Positions 1-7,405 of a stretch of DNA of 28,669 nucleotides are shown here, in pieces. Both the position numbers and the translations under genes were made by a program. The notes beneath the pieces are model-generated. The model ran no database searches and was not told the DNA's origin. It saw only the letters and a program-made list of their open reading frames with translations. Every line of letters starts with the position of its first letter. Position 1 is the first letter of the stretch. The stretch lies in contig CAKTCY010000023.1 of NCBI GenBank assembly GCA_934540955.1, positions 1 to 28,669 of the forward strand, given 5' to 3'. Source of the DNA: an uncultured Faecalibacterium sp. Lineage in GTDB: Bacteria; Bacillota; Clostridia; Oscillospirales; Ruminococcaceae.

Positions 1-46
1 GCAACAGCCGCTTTTGATTTTGTTTGAATGTTTGCCGGAACAAAAA

Positions 47-94
47 GGCTTCCCCCGGTCGGGGGAAGCTGTCACCGTAGGTGACTGATGAGGG
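47..94 (+). repeat. two-hairpin REP-like repeat, copy 1
   Basis: A first hairpin has arms GCTTCCCCC (48-56) and GGGGGAAGC (61-69) with loop GGTC. A second has arms GTCACC (71-76) and GGTGAC (80-85) with loop GTA. A tail TGATGAGGG follows. The same plan (AGCT/CT-rich stem, second short stem, TGAGAGGG-like tail) recurs twice at 7205-7326, so this is a dispersed repeat. On the minus strand the first hairpin is followed by CTTTTTG, so it can also serve as the terminator of the minus-strand gene ending at 138. Confidence 0.7.
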
Positions 95-137
95 CGCAGA
101 ACAGCAGCATATATAGATTGTGCAAGATACACCTTCC

Positions 138-896
138 TTACACCGCAGCCATAGCAGCCAGAACGCTCTGCCAGCTCTTGCTGCGTGCGGCAGGCACCGG
201 CGCAGGGCGGGTGCGCCGTGCAGCCGGGGCAGTATGGCAGGCTGCAGAGGCTACCGTCAGGGCAGGAGAGGGGCGGAAGAACACAGCAGTGTCCCTTGCC
301 AGCCACTGCGCAGCCAGTGCGGCAGCCTGCGGGTCAGACTGCAGGGCGCGGCGCTCGTTCCCGGCCAGAAAATCAGCCAGCCAGTACAAAATTGCGCCCA
401 GCGGCAGGCAGGGGGAAGCATCCTGATTCCAGTAGCTCCAGCGTGCACCGCAGCCAAGGTGGCTTTCCACCGTGATCTGCGCGCCGGTGCGGGCATTCTG
501 CGGGATGGTTCCAACATAGTTGGTCCCGGCACGCTGCCCCAGCTCCTCCATAAGGCGCTGGGTGCGGGCAGCATCCAGCCGATCCTCCCGGCAGTAGGCG
601 CGGAAGTCGGTCTGGCTCAGCAGGCTGTCGGCACTGGACGGGAAACGCCCGGTCAACTGCCCATCGGCATTGTGGCACAGCTGCCAGCCCTTGCGGAACA
701 GCTGGAAATTCAGGCAGCGCCGTCCCATGGTGGAGTAGCACACAAGGGCGCTCTGCTCCCCGGGCAGCTGCTTTACTTCAAGATAGGCATCATTGCCGCA
801 GGTGTCCTGCAAACGGACGGTGAGCAGCAGCTGTGCACCGGTGTGCAGGGTGGACATGGCGTTGTGCATGGCGTCAAAATAACGGGAAGCGTCCAT
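138..896 (-). CDS. hypothetical protein, 252 aa
   Basis: I do not recognise a family. The start at 896 (MDASRYFDAM...) is chosen because AGGAAGGAG lies at ideal distance upstream; the open frame runs on to 1166 but that extension crosses a promoter and the terminator of the preceding gene. The protein looks soluble, with no signal peptide or membrane segment. It is fairly rich in Cys, Gln and Arg, and has a WSYWNQD stretch near the middle and an Ala/Pro/Arg-rich, low-complexity C-terminus (about residues 200-252). It lies downstream of, and in the same direction as, the moxR/VWA pair but has its own promoter (991-1019), so it may be functionally separate. The hairpin at 48-69 followed by a T run is its likely terminator. 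The reading frame is clean and well started, so a real gene is likely; the function is unknown. Confidence 0.7.
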   Translation of the reverse strand: MDASRYFDAMHNAMSTLHTGAQLLLTVRLQDTCGNDAYLEVKQLPGEQSALVCYSTMGRRCLNFQLFRKGWQLCHNADGQLTGRFPSSADSLLSQTDFRAYCREDRLDAARTQRLMEELGQRAGTNYVGTIPQNARTGAQITVESHLGCGARWSYWNQDASPCLPLGAILYWLADFLAGNERRALQSDPQAAALAAQWLARDTAVFFRPSPALTVASAACHTAPAARRTRPAPVPAARSKSWQSVLAAMAAV

Positions 897-990
897 GATT
901 GATCTCCTTCCTAAGAGCAAACAGCGAAACGTTGTAAAAGCGCCAGCCGGGTGATCGGGCCGACAGGCTGCATAAAACTTCTCTGAACAT

Positions 991-1019
991 AGTATAGCAT
1001 ACTTTTGAACGAAAAACAA
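991..1019 (-). promoter_or_regulatory. promoter of the 252-aa gene
   Basis: On the minus strand: -35 TTGTTT (1019-1014), 17-base spacer, -10 TATACT (996-991) preceded by TGC, an extended -10. Transcription would start near 984, leaving a leader of about 88 bases before the ATG at 896. Confidence 0.65.
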
Positions 1020-1112
1020 CTGTAAGTTTTCCAAAACAACAAATTTTTGCAAAAACTTGCGGCGCAGAGCGAACAAAGGTTCAAAGTATGGTTGTGCTTT
1101 GAAATAAACGGT

Positions 1113-1173
1113 TGTAAAAAAATGACCCCTGCGGGAAATGCCGACTAAGGCCGGTACTTCTCCCACAGGGGTC
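1113..1173 (-). terminator. rho-independent terminator of the VWA gene
   Basis: Arms GACCCCTG/CAGGGGTC plus an inner GGGA/TCCC (1124-1136 with 1161-1173, one mismatch) form a stem followed on the minus strand by ATTTTTTT. It sits just after the VWA stop codon at 1187. Confidence 0.8.
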
Positions 1174-1186
1174 GTTTTATTTTACT

Positions 1187-2941
1187 TCAATCGCCAAGTT
1201 CCCGGATCTCGTTCTGGATCAGCCGCCCGGCTGCCCGGGCAAGCTGATCCATCCCACGAATACGCGCCATATTTTTGCCGTAGATCTGCGCGGCGGCACC
1301 GGCGCTGCTGTCCTCGCCCATAAAAACGGCAGACACCCGCACGCCCTGCCGCTGTAAGGTGCGCACCTGCGCGGCGGTGTCTGACACACCGGCGGCGTCC
1401 TCATAGGCGCAGCCCAGCGGGTTCTGCGCCGTAGGCGGGATGCGGCGGCTGTCGTTGGGGCTGGCATCGGTCAGCAGGATCATCAGGTGGCGCGGGGCGG
1501 GACCGGGGGCGTACCGGATCAGATCGCCTGCCGCCCGCAGTGCCAGACCGTCCCGGTTCCAGCCAGAGGCGAAGTAGCGGAAAATGTTCTGCCGGTTCTT
1601 GTCCGCAAAGCTTTTCAGCACCCGCAGCACCGTGTAGCCCCGCAGGCTGCTGAAGGCGCTTACCCGCACCGGAATGCCGCAGTTGGCCAAGCTTTCGGCC
1701 AGAATGACACCCTGCGCCGCAATCACCTCCTGACAGTGTAGGCGGGAGGCGGAGGCGTCCAGCAGCAGATCCACCGTAAAGGCGGGGCAGTTTTCCTCCT
1801 CCGGGCACAAAAACACCCGGTCATCCTTCAGGTAAGGGGCACGCCACACCCGACCGGCGCACAGGTTGCCGCTGCGCGCCACCCGCTGGTCGGGCTGCTG
1901 ATGCACCAGAATGCAGTTGCGGATCTGCTCGGTAAGCCGCAGCACCACGCTGCGGTGCAGCTCCTGATTTTTGGCGTAGTAGGCGCGGTTGCGCTCGGCC
2001 TGCAATTCGGCCTGCTGTGCCAGCTGCCGCGCCTCCGGGGTGGGGGCCTGTGCCGGGCTGGGCACCCCGGCGCTGAACCACAAATGACAGCCCAGATGCA
2101 CCCCGGTGCACAGCTCCTGCTCGGCCTTGCGCAGCTGCTCCGGCGGATAGAAGCAGCGCCCAAAGCAGCTTTCAATGTAGGCGCGGTCCTGCGCGGCACG
2201 CTGCTTCAGGGTGATGTTTGCCCGGCGCTTGTCCACCGCCAGCCCGCTGCCTGCGGCATCCACCGCGCCGGAATGCTCCACCGTCACCCGGTCGGTCTTG
2301 ATCATCTGGGTGGGCATGGTTTTGGTAGCCAGCTTTGCCCAGAAGCCCTGCAGCCGCAGGTGCAGCGCGGGCTTCTGGCGCACCCTGCCGTCAAACAGGG
2401 CAAATTTTGCAAACAGCGCCAGCAGGCTGTTTTTGAGCTGCGTTGGTTCCGGTACGTTCTCCGGTGCCAGCGCTGCGGCAAGGCTGCTCTCGTAGGGGGT
2501 CATGACCGGGGCGGAGCGTCCCAGCACCTCGCGCCAGCGCGCGGCCTGCATGGTGTACACCAGCTGGTTTTTCGCCATCCACTCCTGCCGCGAAAGCTTG
2601 TACTGGATGGCAAAAAAGTAGTCCGCGTGGGCAAACCGCAGCGCCTCCAGCACCGGGCGGTGGGGCAGCTCCAGCCGGTAGGCGGCGTTTTCCAGATATA
2701 GCCACGCCATATCGTCCAGCATGGGCTGGCGCGTGTCGCCCTCCCATGCGGAAAAAATGTCCCGGATCAGCGCATCACCGTAGTATTTGTGCACCAGCCC
2801 TACGATGCAGTTCATGTAAAAATCAATGGTGCCGTCCGTGTTGCGGGCCAGAAACAGCGGCTCAAAGCCGTAAGCACCTGCAGCGGCCCAGACCTGATTG
2901 GCCGCGCGCCGCTCCTGCGCGGTATAGCTCTGGGCGTCCAT
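1187..2941 (-). CDS. VWA-domain protein, partner of MoxR-like ATPase
   Basis: A 584-aa soluble protein with a C-terminal von Willebrand factor A domain (about residues 388-580). The MIDAS metal site is visible as DASAS (D395, S397, S399), with a later Asp in LLTDASPND (D492). Roughly the first 380 residues are helical-looking, Gln/Arg-rich and not recognised. This layout resembles the NorD/CobT class of VWA proteins that work with a MoxR/NorQ/CobS-type AAA+ ATPase, usually to remodel a client protein or insert a metal cofactor. The ATPase is directly upstream: its TGA and this ATG share one base, so translation is probably coupled. No cobalamin, chelatase or nitric oxide reductase gene is in the window, so the client is unknown. 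A terminator follows at 1113-1173. The domain call is strong; the biological role is open. Confidence 0.85.
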   Translation of the reverse strand: MDAQSYTAQERRAANQVWAAAGAYGFEPLFLARNTDGTIDFYMNCIVGLVHKYYGDALIRDIFSAWEGDTRQPMLDDMAWLYLENAAYRLELPHRPVLEALRFAHADYFFAIQYKLSRQEWMAKNQLVYTMQAARWREVLGRSAPVMTPYESSLAAALAPENVPEPTQLKNSLLALFAKFALFDGRVRQKPALHLRLQGFWAKLATKTMPTQMIKTDRVTVEHSGAVDAAGSGLAVDKRRANITLKQRAAQDRAYIESCFGRCFYPPEQLRKAEQELCTGVHLGCHLWFSAGVPSPAQAPTPEARQLAQQAELQAERNRAYYAKNQELHRSVVLRLTEQIRNCILVHQQPDQRVARSGNLCAGRVWRAPYLKDDRVFLCPEEENCPAFTVDLLLDASASRLHCQEVIAAQGVILAESLANCGIPVRVSAFSSLRGYTVLRVLKSFADKNRQNIFRYFASGWNRDGLALRAAGDLIRYAPGPAPRHLMILLTDASPNDSRRIPPTAQNPLGCAYEDAAGVSDTAAQVRTLQRQGVRVSAVFMGEDSSAGAAAQIYGKNMARIRGMDQLARAAGRLIQNEIRELGD

Positions 2942-3861
2942 CAGGCAAACAGCTTTCCGGCATCCAGCTTGGCCGGGATGCGCGCGGCGATCACGTCCCG
3001 GATCAGCCCCTGCTCGTAGGAGTCAAAGGCTTTATTGGTGATGCCCATATCCAGCGCCGCCCCGGCCGGGATGCCCCTGCGGATCAGCCGCAGCGCGTCC
3101 AGCATTCCGCGCAGATCCAGCGCCTTGGTGGAGATCTCGGCACTGTCGCACTTTTTCTGCAGGTCCAGAAACAACAGTGCGAACTGGTGCACATATTTGG
3201 CGGCAAGATCCGGGAACTGCGCCCGCAGCAGCTTTTCCAGATTATCCTGCGTGATGGTGGGCATCTGCACCACCGCAAAGCGGGAGGTAAGCGCCTCGTT
3301 CAGCTCCCGGGTGCCCGCGTAGCCGTAGTTCATGGTGGCGATAAAGCGGGTCTCCTCAGCCAGCGGGATGCGGTCGTACCCGGGCACGTCGATGGCGCGG
3401 CGGAAGTCCAGCACCGCATGCAGCACCGCCAGCGCCTCGTTTTTGGCCATGTTGATCTCGTCCAGTACGCCGAAGCCGCCGCACTGTGCGCAGCGGTACA
3501 CCGGCCCGGGACGGAACACCACCTGCCCGCCCGCAAAGGTATCCATGCCGATCAGGGAGGCGGCATCCATGTTTACATGAAAGGAGATGTCCCACGCAGG
3601 GCGGCCGAAGGCAGCGGCAAGGTTTTCTGCCAGCACGTTTTTGCCGGTGGCCTTTCCGCCGGCCAGCAGCAGGTTTTCGCCGCAGAGGATGGCTGCCAGC
3701 GCCTGCTCCCACACTTCTTTGCCGTAGTAGATAAAGGCAGGGGCGGGGATACGCGGGCGCAGCGTCTCGCTGAGCGGATGGGCGGCGCGGTATTCCTGCA
3801 CCGCCGTAAGCAGGGTGGGGTCTACCCCTTCCTGCCGTAAGGTATCCAGAATATCCGACAT
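2941..3861 (-). CDS. MoxR-family AAA+ ATPase
   Basis: ATP-driven chaperone-like ATPase of the MoxR/CobS/NorQ type, expected to form a ring and act with the VWA protein encoded next. Counting from the preferred start: Walker A GGKATGKN at about 68-75 (Asn where Thr/Ser is usual), Walker B VLDEIN around 132-137, sensor and arginine finger in ATMNYGYAG...LTSRF near 176-195, and a C-terminal lid. I prefer the ATG at 3861 (MSDILDTL) because GAGGTG sits 9 bases upstream. The frame also allows an ATG at 3897 (MSTRSEIEVF, 12 residues longer), but that has no clear ribosome binding site. A good promoter lies just upstream (3921-3949). Its stop overlaps the start of the VWA gene by one base. The Asn in the P-loop is unusual and may affect nucleotide handling. 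Confidence 0.88.
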   Translation of the reverse strand: MSDILDTLRQEGVDPTLLTAVQEYRAAHPLSETLRPRIPAPAFIYYGKEVWEQALAAILCGENLLLAGGKATGKNVLAENLAAAFGRPAWDISFHVNMDAASLIGMDTFAGGQVVFRPGPVYRCAQCGGFGVLDEINMAKNEALAVLHAVLDFRRAIDVPGYDRIPLAEETRFIATMNYGYAGTRELNEALTSRFAVVQMPTITQDNLEKLLRAQFPDLAAKYVHQFALLFLDLQKKCDSAEISTKALDLRGMLDALRLIRRGIPAGAALDMGITNKAFDSYEQGLIRDVIAARIPAKLDAGKLFA

Positions 3862-3920
3862 TTGTACAAACACCTCGATCTCTGACCGGGTGGACATTGA
3901 ACTGCCCGGTTTTCACGCTT

Positions 3921-3949
3921 ATCATAGCACAATCGCGTCCATTTGTGTA
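3921..3949 (-). promoter_or_regulatory. promoter of the moxR-VWA unit
   Basis: Minus strand: -35 TACACA (3949-3944), 17-base spacer, -10 TATGAT (3926-3921) preceded by TGC. Start of transcription would be near 3914, only about 17 bases before the longer ATG at 3897, which favours the start at 3861. Confidence 0.6.
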
Positions 3950-3976
3950 GAGGGCGTGTGGGGCAAAATAACGCAA

Positions 3977-4010
3977 AGAGGGGCAGCCCCAAGACCGGGG
4001 CTGCCCCTCT
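3977..4010 (-). terminator. terminator of the flavoenzyme gene
   Basis: Perfect 14-bp stem AGAGGGGCAGCCCC / GGGGCTGCCCCTCT (3977-3990 with 3997-4010), 6-base loop. On the minus strand it is followed by TTGCGTTATTTT. It lies about 60 bases after the flavoenzyme stop. Confidence 0.75.
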
Positions 4011-4068
4011 TCACATGAAAAAGAAGAAAAGAAGAAACGCTTAGAGTATGCCGGAGAGACGCGCTTTA

Positions 4069-6096
4069 TCAGGCGTTTTCCAGACCGGCCATCTGCTTGA
4101 CAGCCTTCATGGCGAAGGTCAGGGTGCGGCCCATAGCCACACCGGCCATCAGGCAGGGGTAGTTGTTGGCAAAGAAGCTGCCGGACATATCGCCGGTGAT
4201 GTACAGACCCTCCATGGGCTGATTGTTGGTGTCCAGAGCCTGACCCTTTTCGTTGATGGCGATGCCCTGCTCGGTGGTCAGCAGAGAGGCACCCAGCCAG
4301 CAGCCGTAGAAGGGCGCAGTGCGGATGGCGCTCAGACGGTAAGCGGGCTTGCCGAAGTCCTCGTCGTTCTGCTTATCGTACAGCTCATTGTAGCGCTCCA
4401 CGGTGGCAAGGAAGGTATCCTTGGCAGCGCCGGTAAAGCCCATCTTGTCGGCCAGCTCGTCCAGCGTATCGCACTTGAACAATGCACCGGCCTCGATAGC
4501 CTCGTCCATCTTACCCTGAATGTACTTCTCGCCGCCGTTGCGGGTCTGGGCAGAGCAGCCGATGGTGTGGAAACGCTTTGCGTCCTCCAGAATGTTGGCA
4601 TCGCAGATCTGTGCGTAGACGCGGCCCGGCTGGTGGGCAGCAGCGTAGACGATATCGTTGTAGGGGCAGCTCTCGTTGGCAAAGCGCTCGCCGTTGCGGT
4701 TCACCTTCAGGAAGGGCTGGGTGCCGGGGTTGTACTGGCGGATCTTGCCGGGGAAGGCCTTGCCGCCAAAGGCGGAGTCGCTATCCACATAGCCGCCATC
4801 CACGCCGGGGGCAACAACGCCGCGGTCAAACAGCATGGGAGCGGCTTCCTTGTCCAGATTGGCACCGGCCCACACAGCAGCGCGGATGCCGTAGCCCTTG
4901 TCGGCGGGGGAGTAGGAGCAGGCGGTGGTCACGCTGGTGCCCAGCGGGTCCAGCTGCTCCATCATGTAGGGGTTGCCGGGGAAGCCGCCGCAGGCCAGCA
5001 GCACGCCCATGTTGGCGTTGTAGCGGATGAAGTGGTCGTCCTCGGTGCTCTGGGCGATGATGCCGGTAATGCGGCCATCGCTGTTCTTTTCCAGCTTTGC
5101 CAGGCTGGTCTTGAAGTCTACATCGTAGCCCAGCTCCTGAATGTACTGCAGAAGCAGTTCGTTGCGGGCAACACCGCTGCTGCGGTCGTAGGTGTACTCG
5201 ATCTCAGGATACATGAAATCGGTGTTATGCTCGGCGTTCTCTGCGGGCCACTTGGCCTCGTCACCGTAGGTGTAGATCATGTTCACGCCGTACTTCTCGG
5301 TCATGATCTCGTGTACAAAGCCGATCATCTCGGCAGACTCGTTGATCCAGGTCTTGACAACGCGCTGGTCGCACTTGCCGGAGGCATAGCGGGAGATCTC
5401 GCTCAGCAGCTTGGCACGATCCATCTGGATACCCTGCTCCTGTGCACCAAAGCCATCAACAGCGCCGACCCAGTGGCGGGTGTCCTGCACGTTGGCGTTC
5501 TGCTCGATGACACGGAAGTTCAGGCCGTTGGCAGCAGCATAGGCGGCAGCAAACATACCGCCGTTGCCTGCGCCCACGATCAAGATATCGGTATCCACGG
5601 TCTCGGTGATGGCAGCCTCATCGATGTCAGGCTCTTTGCCCAGCCAGTCGTTTGCGTCGCCGGTGGGCAGCTGCACGCTGGAGACCACGGCTTCGCCCTT
5701 GGCCTGTGCGTAGCAGCTCTTGGCGGCCTTCATTACGGCGTCGGAGGTGATGGTAGAACCGGAAACGCCGTCGATCTCGGCAGAACCGGCAGCCAGCAGC
5801 TGCTCGCGCAGTTCATCAGCGGCGGCAGCGCCGAAGGAAGCGGTCTCGCCGGAGGTATCCACCACCACATCGGTGACAGCGCTGTCAGAGAAGGTCATGG
5901 TGACCTTGACGGTGGAAGAGATGCCCTCGGCAGTGCCCTCGTAGGTGCCGGGAATGTACTGACCGGCAGCACCGGAGGTGGAAGCGGAAGCGGAGCCGGA
6001 GGCGGCATTGCAGGCAGCCAGAGCGCCGGCGGTCACACCGCTCATGGCGGCAGCAGCGGCGATCTTGATAAAGCCCTTACGGGAAATCTTGTTCAT
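4069..6096 (-). CDS. extracytoplasmic flavoenzyme: FMN-binding plus fumarate-reductase-like FAD domain lipoprotein
   Basis: A 675-aa secreted lipoprotein reductase. The start at 6096 (MNKISRKGF) is chosen over the upstream in-frame ATG at 6156 because it begins a signal peptide: SRKGFIK, an Ala-rich core, and lipobox LAAC with Cys29. The mature part begins with a Ser/Ala-rich linker, then an FMN_bind domain (about 45-132) with DGVSGSTITS, in which Thr115 is the expected site of covalent FMN attachment. From about 168 an FAD_binding_2 domain starts with ILIVGAGNGG (GxGxxG) and runs to the C-terminus (ITGDMSGSFFANNYPCL). The family includes fumarate, urocanate and related alkene reductases fed by extracellular flavin electron transfer. 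The acceptor here cannot be told from sequence; fumarate is only one option. The SRKGF stretch resembles a Tat motif with RK instead of RR. The gene diverges from a LysR regulator, which probably controls it. Confidence 0.88.
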   Translation of the reverse strand: MNKISRKGFIKIAAAAAMSGVTAGALAACNAASGSASASTSGAAGQYIPGTYEGTAEGISSTVKVTMTFSDSAVTDVVVDTSGETASFGAAAADELREQLLAAGSAEIDGVSGSTITSDAVMKAAKSCYAQAKGEAVVSSVQLPTGDANDWLGKEPDIDEAAITETVDTDILIVGAGNGGMFAAAYAAANGLNFRVIEQNANVQDTRHWVGAVDGFGAQEQGIQMDRAKLLSEISRYASGKCDQRVVKTWINESAEMIGFVHEIMTEKYGVNMIYTYGDEAKWPAENAEHNTDFMYPEIEYTYDRSSGVARNELLLQYIQELGYDVDFKTSLAKLEKNSDGRITGIIAQSTEDDHFIRYNANMGVLLACGGFPGNPYMMEQLDPLGTSVTTACSYSPADKGYGIRAAVWAGANLDKEAAPMLFDRGVVAPGVDGGYVDSDSAFGGKAFPGKIRQYNPGTQPFLKVNRNGERFANESCPYNDIVYAAAHQPGRVYAQICDANILEDAKRFHTIGCSAQTRNGGEKYIQGKMDEAIEAGALFKCDTLDELADKMGFTGAAKDTFLATVERYNELYDKQNDEDFGKPAYRLSAIRTAPFYGCWLGASLLTTEQGIAINEKGQALDTNNQPMEGLYITGDMSGSFFANNYPCLMAGVAMGRTLTFAMKAVKQMAGLENA

Positions 6097-6181
6097 AGGT
6101 ACGCTCTCTTTCTTTTTGTTCTTCTTTGTGTTCCTTCTTATCGTGCAGCAAAGCAAAAGGCACTTTGCCGAATCCTTAACA

Positions 6182-6210
6182 ATTGTAGCGTAGAAGGGTT
6201 CTGTTTACAA
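6182..6210 (-). promoter_or_regulatory. promoter of the flavoenzyme gene
   Basis: Minus strand: -35 TTGTAA (6210-6205), 17-base spacer, -10 TACAAT (6187-6182). Its -35 overlaps the -35 of the divergent lysR promoter (6204-6209). The leader to the ATG at 6096 would be about 78 bases. Confidence 0.65.
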
Positions 6211-6246
6211 TTCATATTTTTTATATTATAATTTAGGCAAACCTAA
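6204..6246 (+). promoter_or_regulatory. promoter of lysR-type gene with palindrome at the start point
   Basis: -35 TTTACA (6204-6209), 17-base spacer, consensus -10 TATAAT (6227-6232). Directly after the -10 is the inverted repeat TTAGG-CAAA-CCTAA (6233-6246) covering the expected start of transcription, a reasonable autoregulatory operator. A wider inverted repeat AATTGTA (6181-6187) / TACAATT (6206-6212) links the two promoters and could be the regulator's activation site. Confidence 0.7.
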
Positions 6247-6269
6247 TGTATTGCGGGAGGGAGAAAAGC

Positions 6270-7193
6270 ATGAACGAGAGCGCGCTGGAAGGCTTTGTAA
6301 AGATCGTGGAACTGAACAGCTTTTCTGCGGCGGCAGAGGCGCTGTATCTTTCGCAGTCGGCACTTTCGCAGCAGATCCGCACGTTGGAAGGGCAATTGCA
6401 GTTTGAGTTGTTCCAGCATCTGCCGCGCCGTGTGGTGCTGACCCCGGCGGGACAGGATTTTTACCCTAACGCAAAGCAGCTGGTGGCCTTGTATCAGCAG
6501 GCAGTGCGCCATGCCCGCGCGGTGCAGCAGCAGGAAAACCCGCCGGAACGGCATCTGATGATTGCATGGAGCCATGAGGCCATGCGGATGTTCGGGTACG
6601 ACCTGTTCTCTCTGACGGATGCGCTGTGCCTGCAATATTCTTCGATCATGACGCAGTGCGCCAACCGCAGCGAGGTCTGGCGCAGCCTGAAAAAAGGAGA
6701 TGCAGACTTCTCCTTCCAGCTGGAAAGTGCAGAATTTTACGCACAGGGGCTTACCTTTGTGCCGCTGCTCTATGTGCCGGAGCTCTGCATCCCCATCCAC
6801 CCGCCCGCCGATATGCCAACGGCCAAACTGACCTTGGAGCAGGCGCTGCAGCACCGCTGGCTGCCCATCAAGGAGATGTATCAGACTGTCTATGAGACAA
6901 GCTTGCTGCAGGAGGGAATGGAACGCGGGGTGAGCTTTACGCCAGTGGGCGGCATCCGCAGTGCAGCCTACGGCGACCCGGCACTCAAGATGGTCCCGGC
7001 GGTCTACTACCGCAGACCGGATTTGAGCTTTGCGCGGGTGCTGGACTGGGGCAGGGGACACCGGTTCGGCGTTGTGCTGGGGCAAAAGCGCGAGGACCCG
7101 TTGGTGATGGCCTATGTCCGCGCCCTGCAGCAGCTGCTGCCGTCCCTCTCGGAAAAGCTGTTCGGCTTGAAGCTGGAAGCGGTGGAGGAATAA
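6270..7193 (+). CDS. LysR-family transcriptional regulator
   Basis: A 307-aa regulator with an N-terminal winged helix-turn-helix (LNSFSAAAEALYLSQSALSQQIRTLE, given in two parts: SFSAAAEALYLSQ then SALSQQIRTLE, about residues 13-40) followed by an effector-binding domain that is shorter on recognisable motifs. The start at 6270 is preferred over the in-frame ATG at 6246 because GGGAGGGAG lies just upstream of it, and because the earlier ATG overlaps the operator-like palindrome. It faces away from the flavoenzyme gene; the shared, overlapping promoters suggest it controls that gene, probably sensing the enzyme's substrate, and represses itself. A bidirectional terminator lies downstream at 7332-7379. 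Confidence 0.9.
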   Translation: MNESALEGFVKIVELNSFSAAAEALYLSQSALSQQIRTLEGQLQFELFQHLPRRVVLTPAGQDFYPNAKQLVALYQQAVRHARAVQQQENPPERHLMIAWSHEAMRMFGYDLFSLTDALCLQYSSIMTQCANRSEVWRSLKKGDADFSFQLESAEFYAQGLTFVPLLYVPELCIPIHPPADMPTAKLTLEQALQHRWLPIKEMYQTVYETSLLQEGMERGVSFTPVGGIRSAAYGDPALKMVPAVYYRRPDLSFARVLDWGRGHRFGVVLGQKREDPLVMAYVRALQQLLPSLSEKLFGLKLEAVEE

Positions 7194-7204
7194 AAAAACA
7201 GAAA

Positions 7205-7247
7205 CCCTCTCAGGCGCTTCCGCGCCAGCTCTCCCGAAGGGAGAGCT
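7205..7247 (-). repeat. two-hairpin REP-like repeat, copy 2
   Basis: Read on the minus strand: stem AGCTCTCCC/GGGAGAGCT (7227-7247, loop of 3), then stem GGCGC/GCGCC (7213-7226, loop of 4), then tail TGAGAGGG. Same design as copies 1 and 3 with different stem sequences. It faces copy 3 head to head across about 29 bases. Confidence 0.75.
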
Positions 7248-7276
7248 CTATTGCAGCTGACCGGCAGATGCTGAAA

Positions 7277-7326
7277 AGCTCCCCCTCTCGGGGGAGCTGG
7301 CATCGCGCAGCGATGGCTGAGAGGGG
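7277..7326 (+). repeat. two-hairpin REP-like repeat, copy 3
   Basis: Stem AGCTCCCCC/GGGGGAGCT (7277-7298, loop TCTC), stem CATCGC/GCGATG (7301-7315, loop GCA), then tail TGAGAGGGG. It is inverted relative to copy 2, so the outer ends (CCCTCTCA and TGAGAGGG) are also complementary and the whole interval 7205-7325 could fold as one long structure. Confidence 0.75.
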
Positions 7327-7331
7327 AAAAC

Positions 7332-7379
7332 AAAGAGCACCTGCTGCCCTCGGAAAGGAGGAAAACAGGTGCTCTTTTT
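7332..7379. terminator. bidirectional terminator between lysR and ABC operon
   Basis: 12-bp stem AAAGAGCACCTG (7332-7343) / CAGGTGCTCTTT (7366-7377) followed by TTTTT rightward. On the opposite strand the stem is also followed by a T-rich stretch. It separates the converging lysR gene and ABC transporter operon. Confidence 0.8.
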
Positions 7380-7405
7380 GCGATTATACTGCGATAACAG
7401 GTGCT

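Noticed and set aside
897..1166. 90-residue N-terminal extension of the 252-aa protein
   Set aside because: It includes the promoter at 991-1019 and the VWA terminator; the ATG at 896 has a far better ribosome binding site.
4048..6231. 727-aa plus-strand open frame rich in Gly/Val/Leu
   Set aside because: It is antisense to the flavoenzyme gene, which has clear domains, a lipobox and a promoter; no ribosome binding site supports it.
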